Shown piece after piece: positions 35,570 to 46,971 of a stretch of DNA of 64,000 nt. Location of the stretch: contig NC_080591.1 of NCBI RefSeq assembly GCF_029962835.1, forward strand, positions 37,331,501-37,395,500, read 5' to 3'. The notes under the pieces are model-generated. The model was not told the DNA's origin. It ran no database searches and saw nothing but the letters and a program-made list of their open reading frames with translations. The stretch is from Magnolia sinica. Lineage: Eukaryota > Streptophyta > Magnoliopsida > Magnoliales > Magnoliaceae. Numbering within the stretch: the stretch's first letter is position 1; the number at the start of each line of letters is the position of its first letter. Made by a program: the position numbers and the translations under genes.

Positions 35570-35690
35570 AACCAAACCCTAATCCAAGCCATAAACCAAA
35601 AAAACTAGCCCAACCCTAACCCAACCTAACCCTAACTCTAAACCCAGCATAACTCCAACTTAAACCCTAATCCTAACCTGAGCCATCATG
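35570..35690. repeat. Telomere-like CCCTAA-rich tract inside an LTR
   Basis: Degenerate AACCCTAA units in CTAACCCAACCTAACCC context. The same tract is in the 3' LTR at about 56155-56310, so it belongs to the element and is not a relic telomere. Confidence 0.75.
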
Positions 35691-36239
35691 AGCCATCATT
35701 CAAGCTTAAGCATACCCAAACCTTTAAGCATACCCAAACCTTCACCCACAATCAATCCATTTTTCGAGCCACTTCGGGTCATGATCAAGCCAATTTTGAG
35801 CCATTTCAAGCCAAATATCCAAAACGGACTTTGTTCCACTCTCAAGACCAAAAAAAGGGCCCATTGGCCAAAGTTCAGGAGAAACTGTACCCGAGAGGTA
35901 ATCCAACTACTGCCGGCTCTCAAAAATTTACGAGGGTCTAGCTAGACGAACTTCGAACTAAACCCAACCTGGGCGGTAGTGCGACTACCACCGGTGGTAC
36001 TCTGATTACCGCCGCTCGCGGGGCGCGTGTGTCCTCCGAGTAACAGCTGTCACAGCGCTCGAAAGTCAACTTTTATATGAATTTACCCCCCAACCTACCT
36101 TATTTACCATTTTACCAACATCTAAGAGCCAATGAGAGCACGCCACATGTCATTCTTCTCTCCTTAACCAATCCTAAGCTGTCATGTCAGCCTTTACCCC
36201 TCTCAAACTCAATAATTACATCAATGCCATTAGAGAAGG

Positions 36240-36249
36240 CTATAAATAG
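36240..36249 (+). promoter_or_regulatory. TATA box of the degraded Gypsy 5' LTR
   Basis: CTATAAATAG, followed by CCCTCTCCTCTTCAC and a GA-rich leader. Confidence 0.6.
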
Positions 36250-36298
36250 CCCTCTCCTCTTCACATTTCAAGCAACAACTTCTCATTTCCAAAGCTAA

Positions 36299-36352
36299 GT
36301 GAGAGAGAGAGAGGAAGAGAGAGGGAAGAGAGAGGGAGGAAGTGTGAGGGTG
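36299..36352. repeat. GA-rich microsatellite in the LTR leader
   Basis: GTGAGAGAGAGAGAGGAAGA and following purine-rich sequence, about 60 bp downstream of the TATA box. Confidence 0.85.
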
Positions 36353-37109
36353 AGGAGGAGCTCCCAAGCCTCTAAGTCCAGATTTTTCAGCTATCCCCTT
36401 AGCCTACTCCCTACCTTCCCAACCATCCCAATCCTCAAGTCTAGCCCAGATTGATCATGGATCAGTCCATGTCTTAACCTACTCAAGATCAAGCAGCAAA
36501 AAATTCATTCAGTTTACAGACAAGCATTCATCATTACATCTATTCCCTTCTCAACCCCCTGCTTCTTTAGATCTCTAATGAACGTATACTCTGTAACGTG
36601 CCATACATCGGATCCTGTCACATCAGAAATTTCTAGCAATCTTGTCTATTTTTCTTTACCTTTTGGCATAAGTATCATTACATCCCCTTTCTAGACACAT
36701 TCCCAGACGTATGCTCTGTAGCTTGCTGTAATTTTGGATCTTGCTACATCAGAAATTCATGTGTGCCTAGTCCTATCCCGACCATACCATCCATCCCTTG
36801 AGATTTCCTTACCACACCAAGTAGAGACCGTACATTCGTACGGGTAGAGAAGGTGCCTAACACCTTCCCTCTTTGTAACTAAGGTCCCTTACTCGGAATC
36901 CCGGATCACAGATCAGGAGTCAATCTAAGGTAGGAGAGTTTTCAAATTTCTCCAACCTTACGTATTCTGCGGTTTCTACTCAACTGTGGGATTCTGAGAT
37001 TAATTGGCTAGTGGCGACTCTAACATCCACAAACCAACCTAATCACCCCCACAAATCGAACCTAAAACACGCCAACCTGCGTGGGCACCAAATTCTATCA
37101 TTCACAGAA

Positions 37110-37127
37110 TGGCAATTCCCTTGGGGA
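37110..37127 (+). promoter_or_regulatory. Primer-binding site of the degraded Gypsy
   Basis: TGGCAATTCCCTTGGGGA resembles TGGCGACTCNNCTGGGGA, the site found after many plant Tat/Ogre-like LTRs. It sets the LTR end. Confidence 0.6.
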
Positions 37128-37261
37128 TGCTAGAGCATACTAACTGAGACTCGACTCGAAAGCGTATGGTACTCCAATCTTAAGGGACATTCTTCATATA
37201 TTGCATACAAAAATAAAAAAATAAAAAAAATCTTTGACTTAAACTTGTTTAGGCATCAATC

Positions 37262-38606
37262 CTAGCCACGACTACTCGATCTCATGCAGCTATAGCTACC
37301 CATAAAGAAGAGCTGGCAGCTCTGCCAGCTCCTAAAGCATCAGCATTGGCACTAGCACCGGCGCCGACACCTCCGGTAGCTCCAATAGATTTACCAGTTA
37401 CTATAGCCTTGAGTGAGATGTCTCAAAAATTAAGGCATTGAAGGAGCTAGTACTTCTCCTGGTACTAGACGCCATACCGAGCATGCAGGCAACACAGCCT
37501 AGTGTACCAAAAGCTCAATCCCGCAAACTCCTTTTGCTTCCTCTCTTCCTCCAGCAAATCCCATTCTACCTTTTCCTACAGAATCAGCACAAGATCACCA
37601 ACATTCTCTTCCTAGTGAGAGATCTGGTTAATTTCAAGGGGCAAAACTCCTCTCATATGGTCCTTCTAAACTTACAGAACTCAGAGAGTAATTGTGCGAT
37701 ATGCAGAGGAAGCTACGGAAGTAACAAGAGGTAGATCTCCCATCCACCAAGTTTAGGGATCTTTACCCCTTCCTTGATGCAAAGGTACCTCAAGACTTTG
37801 AGGTACCAAAATTAAATAAATATGATGATATAGGGTGTCCGATGGACCACTTAAGAGCATTTTATGGAGAGCTTAATACTTTGGTAAGTAATAACAGAGC
37901 ATTGATCCATTTGTTTCAAAAATCCTTAAAAGGTGATGCGTTAGATTAGTACATGTCATTGGACTACCATCGAATTGAAACTTAGGAACAACTTTCCCAA
38001 GCTTTCATTGATCATTTTGTGTATAATCTTAATGTAGCGCCCAAAAGGGCGGATCTTGCTGCCTTAAGGCAGAGGAATGATGTGTCATTGTCAGCTTATG
38101 TTGGACGGTGGCGGGCCATGCTGCTAGAATGAAAACACCCATTGATGATGAGGAGAAAATCTACATGATCATCCACTCGACAAACTTGAGTATCTCCGGA
38201 TACCTCATATCATATCCATATGCCAACTTTACCCAACTCATCTTTGCTGGGGAATGAGTCGAAGCCAGAATAAGGGCTAGGACGATCTCCCCTTGGTGGC
38301 CTCATCAGGCCTCCCCAGGACAACGGATAGTGGAAGGAAGGCCTACTGGATACTAGAACGATAACAGAAGTGTTCCTGACCTTCATCCAACAGAAGAAGA
38401 CAATCTTGTACCCTCTACCCAACGCGCTCAATTCAACCCTCAAGAGGGACAATGGCAAGAACAACATCAAAGAGAGATTCCTCAGTACCCCAATCATGGT
38501 CAGCAGATGAGGATGACCCGGGAACCTAGGCAGTTTACACCAATAGCCCAAACTTATAGTGAGATACTAGCCAAGCTAGTCCAAAGGCAAATACTTAACC
38601 GCTACT
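37262..38606 (+). pseudogene. gag, first part, of the degraded Gypsy
   Basis: It reads as an Ala/Pro-rich N-terminus (THKEELAALPAPKASALALA), then a gag core near 37770-38130 with a DLAALRQRNDVSLSAYVGRW motif. It continues to ILNRYCL, where the solo LTR is inserted. Broken. Confidence 0.65.
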
Positions 38607-38611
38607 GCCTA

Positions 38612-41600
38612 TGTAACACCCTGAAATTCGGGGGTCGAGCATAACTCAGCTCCCGAGTTTCAAAACATCACTTATGCAACATATGCAATGATGGATGTAT
38701 GTTGTCTGTAATAGTGCATAAAACATGGAATAGATTAAGCCAAACTGCAAACATAATCCAGGGATAAGTGTAAGATGCAACGGAAGACTGAAGAAATATA
38801 TGTGTATATGTATAAGTCCCTGAGATATGTATGCTCTGCCAGGTCATAATTACAAGTGTTTGTCTCAAAAGATAAGTATCAAAATGAAATAAACCATTAC
38901 AAAATAAACCCTGAATCCCCGTAGATCAGGACACGGCTCACATGAACCCGCCTGAGAACTGCATAGAGGAGAACGCCTCCTCATCATCCTCATACTCCTG
39001 CTCTGCCTCGGGAGTCGCATCATCATCTGCATCTAAGACAGAGTCTGGTTGGTGTCGAAACACCGTCCCAGAACGTGGGAGTGAGTGATCAACTCAGTGG
39101 AACTATACAGTAAAAGTTAACATATTATCAATTCAATCAAGCAGTAATGATAAGGCAATACAATCAAACATGTTCTAATTACTCTTGTTAATGTAAGGAT
39201 GTGTGTAGAAATGATGCATGCCCTCGCCTGCACTCCCTCAGCGTCTTCATCTTACGGTACGCATGACAACCTCCCGCAGTGCTCCACGAAGCCAAGGCAC
39301 ATACAATGCGATGCATGAATATGATTACCAAGTTGTTATTAATCCTTTTCATACAGTAGGATTGGAAAGCTTATATCGGTTCCCAAACAGTGATCCATTC
39401 TAGGGTCGTCAGTCCTAGACAATCTCATACGATATTATAGTTCTAGGTCACTGCAAAGGGCTCATCACCAATCAATGCATGCCTAATCATACCTTAGTTG
39501 CTACAATAAGGCTCGTCGCCTCAATGCATTATCAAGATATGCTCGAGGTTACTACAAAGGACTCGTCACTAATCAATGTAGGCCGACAGCATGAATATAG
39601 TGTCCCATACCACCATAATCAGCTCCCGAGTTTGACTTGCTCACTGCTCACTACGGGGAGGCTTGTAGCCCCAGCGTTGGCCGATAGCTCAACCACGGTG
39701 TCCCATACCACCATGCCCATCTCATGAGTCTTAGCGGATCAAGTACAATGGTTAACGGGATTGCATTGGTAAGTTTGGTGCCCTTTATTCAAACAGTAGC
39801 GTCCATACATGGTGAACATCCACCGGGACAATCGGGTTACTTGACGAGTTTGACTAGCATGAGCGCACGTTGAGTTGAACGATATGAAGTGCGCAAACAC
39901 CTTGTGTGGCCAAATAACTGTCGACAACCCTAATACAACTCGGGTTCATCAAACACGTCCTACATGGCGAAAACAACCTCAGCCATGAACTCAAGCTCGT
40001 TACCGATTTCCTGGACTATTTCATAGTCCCAAACACCTTCAATTATAATAGATATTCATACGAGCAATTCAGAACAGTAAAGGAACAACAATCCCAATCA
40101 TACAAGCATGTGAGCATTTGATGGATTTCAACTTTACATGAATTCACACTTAAGTAGCGCCTGAATTCAAACAAACAAAGAATGTAAATTGCATGTAGGA
40201 AATCATACACATCAAGAAGATAGTTGAGAATCTCTTCTCAATGCCCATAAACAGGATAATATATTACACACTTGATCATTCAGACATTTCTACAAACACT
40301 TAGACTACATGTTCCAACATACATGACGTATGTTGGTGATAACACACATTTGGACAATTCCTTTCGCCAAGGAGTTGATCACGTACAACTAGCACAAACA
40401 CACGACAATTAATAATGGCAAGCATATGCTCGTATTTCATACATATACGGTACTTTCTACCTATACATGGAATACACAAATCTCAATATAGTTTATATAT
40501 ATATATCAGAAACGCAATATAAACATCGCATTTGGCATGTGAAATTTCACCCACAATAATAATAAACTATCAACTGACTTTGAAAGCCTTGAAAACCATA
40601 ACCTAAACGAATATAGTCCGCACCTTACACCAGAAAGTGCGCAACAGATTTGATTTAGACGATAAGTCTTCGTTAACGGCGACTAGACAACCTAAGGCAT
40701 CAATTAAATTAGCTCCATCAACACTTAGACTATTTTAAGCTCCAAAATAAGTTAGGGTTTGATTGACTTACCCAAGAATGAGATTAGAATCGTCGGAACA
40801 ACGATTCAGATGCGATGGATTAAGTACGCCGAATAACTGGAAAGAATGCCAAGGTGATTCACCAACTTCTCTCTCACTTTCTCTCTCTTTTCCTCTCTCT
40901 CTCTTAGCTAGGGTTTAGAAAATTCTTATGGAGTTGGAGAGTGAGGGTTTAAGGTCTTTATATAGGCCTAAAATTGATGGAAATAGCCCCAGGGCCAAGG
41001 TATACTTAGGTTATAACCAAATCGGGTCTATTTCGATCCAATGAAGCGTTTATGGAGGTCCTTTTTCTGAGTGTGGTCGGACTTAAGCTCACTAATATTG
41101 GATCTTAAGCAAGTTAAATTTTCAGTCCGATCGGGTTTTCAGATCGCTCATGGCGGACTAATTTCAATTCAATGGTCACCAAAACTCGATCAGGGCCACA
41201 AGCACTTTGACATGTGTGGGCCATCTTCCCTGATTCGAGGGTAAATTTGGGTTAGAATCCAACGGTCAGAATGCTTAAAATCGGCGCACAAGCGACACGA
41301 CTCAGATTTCTTAAATTCATATTTAATTTCTAAACAATTTCACCTTTCTCACACTCTTTACTCCAGACTCAAGCAAATCGTCTCATGACATCATCTGGAC
41401 TTGCTTTTTGAGGTGATTGTCAAGCCCAACAAGGTGATCATAATTGTCTAAGATTATCGCTATCGAACTTTTGACGCGCGGTCTAGATCCGATATAAAGT
41501 TTCCAAGTACTCCCGAGAGCAACTGGATTTAGCATTGAATCCTAGATTTCAGGGTAACGTAGCGCTAATAATTCTATAGGTTTTGGGTCTTACAGATCAA

Positions 41601-41743
41601 ATTTAAAGTGATTGGTACCAATTTCACAGGTAATCGAGTTTAGTGCTAGTTAACCCATATTTAACTTCTAAAGGATTGAGTCCAAGAGAATCCTGATTGA
41701 GGTAGTACTCGGGTCTTTGCACGAAATTTTTCGGGATATTACA
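38612..41743 (-). mobile_element. Solo LTR (about 3.1 kb) inserted in the gag of the degraded Gypsy
   Basis: The left end is TGTAACACCCTGAAATTCGG and the right end is TTTTTCGGGATATTACA. A perfect 5-bp target repeat GCCTA flanks it (38607-38611 and 41744-41748). No internal domain, primer site or second LTR is present, so it is a solo LTR left after recombination. A TATA box on the minus strand (near 40956) followed by a CT/GA leader sets its orientation. The ends are typical of a Gypsy (chromovirus-like) LTR, but the lineage is not certain. Confidence 0.88.
40956..40966 (-). promoter_or_regulatory. TATA box of the solo LTR
   Basis: CCTATATAAAG on the minus strand. The leader then contains AACCCTAGCTAAGAGAGAGAG. 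Confidence 0.6.
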
Positions 41744-41748
41744 GCCTA

Positions 41749-43330
41749 GGCTCCCACCAAACCCTCTGCCACCAAATTATAATGAGAATGAGTACTGTGC
41801 ATATCACTAATCCTGAGGCCACACAACGGACCATTATTTCACCCTGAAGCCTACTGTCCAAGATCTAATTGACAACCAAACGATTGTGGTTACCTCTCCT
41901 GCTGTTGCCACCATGAATTACACCCTCCAGAATCCTCTGCCATTATATCAAGTAAGCCCTATCTCATTGGGCACCCCTGCCACTAATATCATCTAAAGGG
42001 AATCATCTTGCCATCCAGTTCAATCCATCCATACAATCACCGCCAACCCAACACCAATGCCCCCAATTCTGCAAGAGACATCTCCAGCCGGTCCAATCTC
42101 CATGGCCCCAAGTCTACAAGGGGCACACCCATCTAGTCCAATCTTTGTGCCCTTAAATATGCGAGGGGCATCTTCAACCAGTCCAATCTCCATGCCCTTA
42201 GGTCTATAAGAGCCACCCTCAATCAATCCAATCCATACATCTTCTATCTTGCAAGAGGCTCCACCTGCCTATCTGGTCCCTACTCCAACTGTCATATTCT
42301 AAGAGAAATCTCCTTCCCCGATCAACATACCATATGCCCTAACAAAATCAGGGCCCAGCTTCAATCATGCGGTAATTTTCCAGGAAGGACATTCTGCTAC
42401 TCAAAGGGATTTGTCTAGCTCTACTCAGTATTTGATCCTTCAAGAGAAGAGTTTAGGACGGTTGGTCCCCACCTATAGGAAATAAGTCGAGGAAGAGATT
42501 GAAGTCAAGATTCTGATTAGCCCCAAAACATCAACCATCACTTTTCAGGTCTTTGTCATCATAGCTTCATTTCACTCCTCCCTGATCGGTCTTGGATCTA
42601 TAGAGTCAAGGCTCTCTCTTCGACTCTTCACCAAAAGGCCAAACACATTTTTGGAGACAAGGCGCTGACCGTTCTGTATGATCCCGAATAAATCTTTTCG
42701 ATAGAAGCAGTCAACCGTCAAGAGCTAGATATCCCGATCATAGACGTACAATGCTCCGACGAGGATATCCCATACCATAATCTCGAATTTGAGACTGTAA
42801 ATTGCATGCCTCTTGCATGTCCCATAGGATCAAACTATGTCTTCCCTTCAGTCGAGCACCAACATTTTTATTATGAGCTCAAATATCAAGAAAATACAGG
42901 CATGACAGGACTGGGATATCAACCTCCTAAGGGTGAGATGCCGAAGCACAAATAGATCGAAGGAGGGTAAAATCGGCAAGAGGAGGACAATCCCTTCATC
43001 CACACATCATTCAAATCCATCAGAGAAGGAATCATCTATTCGGTTGGCAAGCCGAGATCCACCGTGAAGGATCAAATGAGCAGAATGAACCTAATTGAGT
43101 TATTTGAAAATGACTTAGGCAAGGGGCAAGAATTTCCCCTGATTGACTGGATCACAGTTTGGATCCTACATAATCTGAAAGAATCCAAAGGCTCATAATG
43201 TATCGGGAATGAGCTCAGAAAAGTGACATCCAACACTAACTCAGAGCCCAATCTCGAATTCATCATGACATTTGGGCACAACAATGAGGGCTCACGTACT
43301 AATTCGTCTGGCCCTGCCTCCTGAGGGGAG
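41749..43330 (+). pseudogene. gag end and protease-like region of the degraded Gypsy
   Basis: Just after the solo LTR the frame gives CAYH and a DLIDNQTIVV motif, the knuckle-like end of Tat gag. Near 42540-42720 there is a protease-end sequence (FQVFVIIASFHSSLIG, and downstream HQKAKHIFGDKALTVLYDPE). Further acidic sequence continues to about 43330. Broken in several places. Confidence 0.55.
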
Positions 43331-43439
43331 GGAGTTCAGGGCAATAGTTGGTTCACAATTCCCGAGATGGCACAATAAAAGAAAATAGTAATTGGCTGAT
43401 CGAGTCGAATCAGGTAATCTCTGATTCACATCGCCGTCT

Positions 43440-43700
43440 TTCACAAAAAAAAAAATCAAAAAATTTCAAAAAAGCCAAAAACACTGGATATTTTCGAAAT
43501 GGCAAAAAAAAATCAGATACTTGTTAAAATCCAAAAAAAAATCTGAAAATTCCCAAAAGCCAAAACCATTAGATATTTTCGAAATACAAAAAAAAAAAAT
43601 CAAATACTTGTCAAAATGCCAAAAAATCATATATTTGCCAAAATCCAAAAACAACAGAAATTTCTCAATACATAAAAAGAGTAGAAAATCTTTCAAAACT
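43440..43700. repeat. A-rich degenerate tandem repeat
   Basis: CAAAAA/AAATC-rich repeats with a unit of about 100 bp around GGATATTTTCGAAAT (near 43486 and 43572). The tract lies between the protease-like region and later pol remnants, where Ogre-type elements are known to carry an intron. Confidence 0.75.
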
Positions 43701-43709
43701 CATAAGCAA

Positions 43710-45124
43710 TAATGTGCTAAATGCATCTGTTACAACACCCGAGTTTAAAGTTGACTCATATGGTTTCGATCTAGAGTTAAACTTCAAACTCATGGGTTTA
43801 AATGAAGCTCACGATGAGGGAAATGGTGATACAGCTCTCGAACTTGAGGATTCCCTCAGAAAGTTCGAAACAAAGGTCAATGTCATGACGGATGATTTTG
43901 AAATTGTAAGCTTGAGATCCCTGGAGCTCCCTAGAAAAGTATGCATTAAGAGATCCTAGCCTCTTGAGTTCAAGCAGAGGATAACAGAATTTTTAAGGCC
44001 AGGGCTATCCAACCTCACGTTCTCCTATGAAGCCTTACCCAGATTGAATGAAGAAGCAATCTTACACCATCTACTATGAAACCCGAAGTCAAGCCCATCA
44101 AGCAAAGCTGTCAAGATCATGCCTGAAGTCCACGACGGAGTCCTACTGATGAATGATGGAGATAAGCTATTACAACGTGTTAGGAAGTGCTTCAAGTATT
44201 CAAAGCTTGCGTAACAGATCCATGTGCATGCTTCGAATCTTTATAACCTGACAACACTCTAGCCCTTCTTCATTATGGGGTGTGGACATTATCGAAAGAA
44301 TGAATCCAAAGGCATCTAATGGTCATGAATGCATTCTCGTATCAGATAAAAGTAGGCGGCAACAACATCCTACATCATGGATATGAATGAAGCAAGAAGT
44401 CAAGGAAAATGATTGGTGGTAAACTCGATGTAACCAACTACATCTCGAAGAGATAAAGCACACAACGATCGCCAAGACCGATGATAAACAAGTTTGAAAG
44501 AAAGGTTAACAACATGGTAATTATGCATATCTTATCATTGCGCCTACTAGATCCAGGCCATCCTAAGACGGTCCGCTGATCATCCGCGAGGTTCTTCCGG
44601 GAGGTGCCCTTCGTCTCACCATCATTAGGGGCAAAGATCTTCCAGAGGCCATCAACACCGACAATGTGAATATCTATCATGGGTAATCCTACCTGACTAT
44701 GCCAATAACCACAATCGTAAAGCTAAAGTCAAACGTTAAGAGGTTAGCATCCTGAGGTACATTCCATCATCATTCCTTCCCTCCCATAAGTGTTCCAAAA
44801 AAATAAAGGGATAAAAAGATTTTTAAAAATGGATGAATAAAGCGCGAAGTTCAAAAATTTTTTTTAAAAAGGAGAAAAAAAAGGGAGAAGAAGTCAAACC
44901 CAATGAGTGAGAACACAAGCCACCAGCCCGTATTCCCTCAGGATTTTTTAAACCCAAAGTCAACAGCTTCACGATTGTGATTGAAGACAAAGTCAAGTAG
45001 CTCACCAGTCGGTCGGCAATAAATGAAGTCTAGCCTCCTGCCTTTATACAAGAAAAAGAGAAATCAAAAGAAAAGTAACGTGCGTAAGCAAAACGGGCGA
45101 AGTGAAAACCTGAAAGGGCGCCTT
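43710..45124 (+). pseudogene. Remnants of pol of the degraded Gypsy
   Basis: 43714-43959 is an open acidic frame (SLRKFETKVNVMTDDFEIVS) of no clear domain. Near 44281-44340 an integrase-core phrase (GVDIIERMNPKASNGHECIL) is legible. The rest to the Copia border is unassigned. No RT or RNase H motif is visible. Confidence 0.5.
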
Positions 45125-45249
45125 TGTAAATGCTATCTTATCTAGTTCCTAGGTTTGTCAAATTTTGTAGTGCCAAGATCTCTTGGAATCTGTATCTTGT
45201 TTAGTGGGTTTTGTAAGATCAACTTCTTGTCATCCTTGTCTACATTTTA

Positions 45250-45390
45250 GTACAAGATCAAGTCATTCATGTACATGATCAAGTCACTCAAGTACAAGAT
45301 TAAGAAGTTCAAGTACTATATCAAGAAGTTCACTTTCAAGAACAAGAAGTTTAAGTACAAGATCAAGAGGTTCAAGTACTAAATTAAGTT
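45250..45390. repeat. Short tandem repeats AAGTACAAGATCAAG in the LTR
   Basis: About seven imperfect copies of a 15-20-bp unit containing AAGTACAAGATCAAG. The matching run in the 3' LTR is at about 53937-54090. Confidence 0.85.
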
Positions 45391-45524
45391 TTCAAGCTTT
45401 AACTACTTCAAGAGAATGATATGTGATGAATTAATCTTACAAGTAAGGTTTGTTTGACCTTAGACTGACCTTAGGATATGTCATACAATATCATAAGTCA
45501 TTTGATAATTTTGTAAGTCATTTT

Positions 45525-45875
45525 TCAACCAGTCCTAGTCATGGTTTGACTAGTCTAGACACTGGCTCGACCAGTCCAAGAATTCCCTCGACCAGTCCAA
45601 GGTTTGCTGTGAATTTTTGGGGTTTTCTGTTGGATCCTTGACTAGTCCTGGAGATTGCTCGACCAGTCGAGTGAACAGTGCTCGACTAGTTGAGCAGGCT
45701 TGACTCAAAGTCTAGTAACATTTTTGGGTCCCACTCGACTAGTCGAGCAGGCCACTCGACCAGTCGAGCAAGCCACTCGACTAGTCGAGTGGTGATCTTA
45801 TCCTATCGCGCCAGAAATTTTGAAAAGTTGTTGGTCCTTCGACCAGTCGAGCTGACCACTAGGTCAGTCGAGTGA
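45525..45875. repeat. Array of CTCGACTAGTCGAG palindromes, 5' LTR
   Basis: About a dozen copies of YCGACYRGTCGAR, some perfect 14-bp palindromes (CTCGACTAGTCGAG). Three sit close together at about 45748-45792. The array lies just upstream of the TATA box. Confidence 0.9.
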
Positions 45876-45887
45876 ACAATATTTTTA

Positions 45888-45898
45888 CCTATAAATTG
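45888..45898 (+). promoter_or_regulatory. TATA box of the SIRE-like 5' LTR
   Basis: CCTATAAATTG, about 30 bp beyond the last palindrome; the 3' LTR has a weaker version (ACTTACAAATTG). Confidence 0.5.
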
Positions 45899-46903
45899 AG
45901 GACGATTTTTAGAGTTTTTCAATTCATTCAAAGCTACTCAAGTCACAACTCTGAGAAATTTATCCCGACATTCTAGAAGCTAATTGGTTAGTATTTAAGA
46001 TTCTTTTAATAGTTTTTTTGCATTTGATTTTATGATCTCTATTCAATTTTATTTCTTTTAAAAAGGGAATATTGATTTTACCCTTTGTAAGATCAAAATC
46101 AAATCAAGCTAGCCTAGGATTGTTTTAATTTAAAAATCATTTAGACCTAAGAACCCTTTCATATGTGAGATTGGACATTGAACATCTACATCGAATTGGT
46201 TTTACCGGGCTTCATCAGAAGGAGAATCTTCAGATAAGTACATTTCAATTTTCTGTATTTGGTTTGTAAGATTGCCAAAAAATCTTTCATTTTTGGTTTT
46301 GACTGAGATAGCCAGGAAATCTCAGTGAGTGGGGTTTTTAATTGTGGTAACCCTTTGAAAACACAATTGTAAAGGTTTTGGGTGAACCTTGGAAAACCTA
46401 TTTCATAGTGAAAGCCGATATCCCGTGGGTGAGGATATTAGGAGTGGAGTAGTTGTGTGGCTGTTTTCTAAAAGTTGTTGTACACACAAGCAAACCACTA
46501 TAATTGCTGGGGTTGTGGTGAATGTTTATTTTTATGTATTTGTGGTGAATGATTGTAATTTACTTTCTGCACATGTGGTGAATGTTGTAATAATAGTAGA
46601 TATTTATTTCTATTTTATTTTTTATTCCTCTATATTGGTTTAGGATTTTGATACACAGATCGTTCTAGTAATCAGGTTGTCCTACCATAAGCCATGGGTT
46701 TTTGGGTGTAAGGTTGTCCTTAGAACAACATCTGTATCAACCTCTTAATACTTGTGCATTTGAGGTTGATATTTATTTCTATTATTTGGGATTGATCAGT
46801 GCTAACTTGTTTTAGTTCTTTCTTATTCTGCTTTTAATTTTTAAGTTGGCATAGTCCTATTCACCCCCCCCCCCCTCAGGACTGTTAGCTCGGCCTTTTC
46901 AAG

Positions 46904-46914
46904 TGGTATCAGAG
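46904..46914 (+). promoter_or_regulatory. Primer-binding site of the SIRE-like element
   Basis: TGGTATCAGAG, the initiator-methionine tRNA site used by most plant Copia elements. Confidence 0.9.
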
Positions 46915-46971
46915 ACTAATAGCTCATTTATTTGGATTTATTTCCTGAGCTAACCGATCTGAAATTATATC

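Larger units (their letters stand above)
35494..37106 (+). repeat. 5' LTR of the degraded Gypsy
   Basis: The first 330 bp (from the GACACCCC block through CATTTCAAGC) match 56089-56424. It contains telomere-like AACCCTAA runs at 35570-35690, a TATA box at 36240 and a GA-rich leader at 36300-36352. It ends TTCACA just before a plausible primer site. Confidence 0.75.
45125..46901 (+). repeat. 5' LTR of the SIRE-like element
   Basis: It starts TGTAAATGCTATCTT and pairs with 53813-55577. The end is uncertain: either CCTATTCA before the C-run at 46863-46875 or TTTTCA at 46901. It carries direct GTACAAGATCAAG repeats (about 45250-45380) and the palindrome array. Confidence 0.88.

Noticed and set aside
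35570-35690. Relic telomere or chromosome-end fusion
   Set aside because: The same degenerate CCCTAA tract is in the other LTR of the same element, so it is part of the element.
46863-46875. C-run as a sequencing artefact
   Set aside because: A C-run after CCTATTCA is usual at this place in SIRE-like elements, though its exact length may be unreliable.
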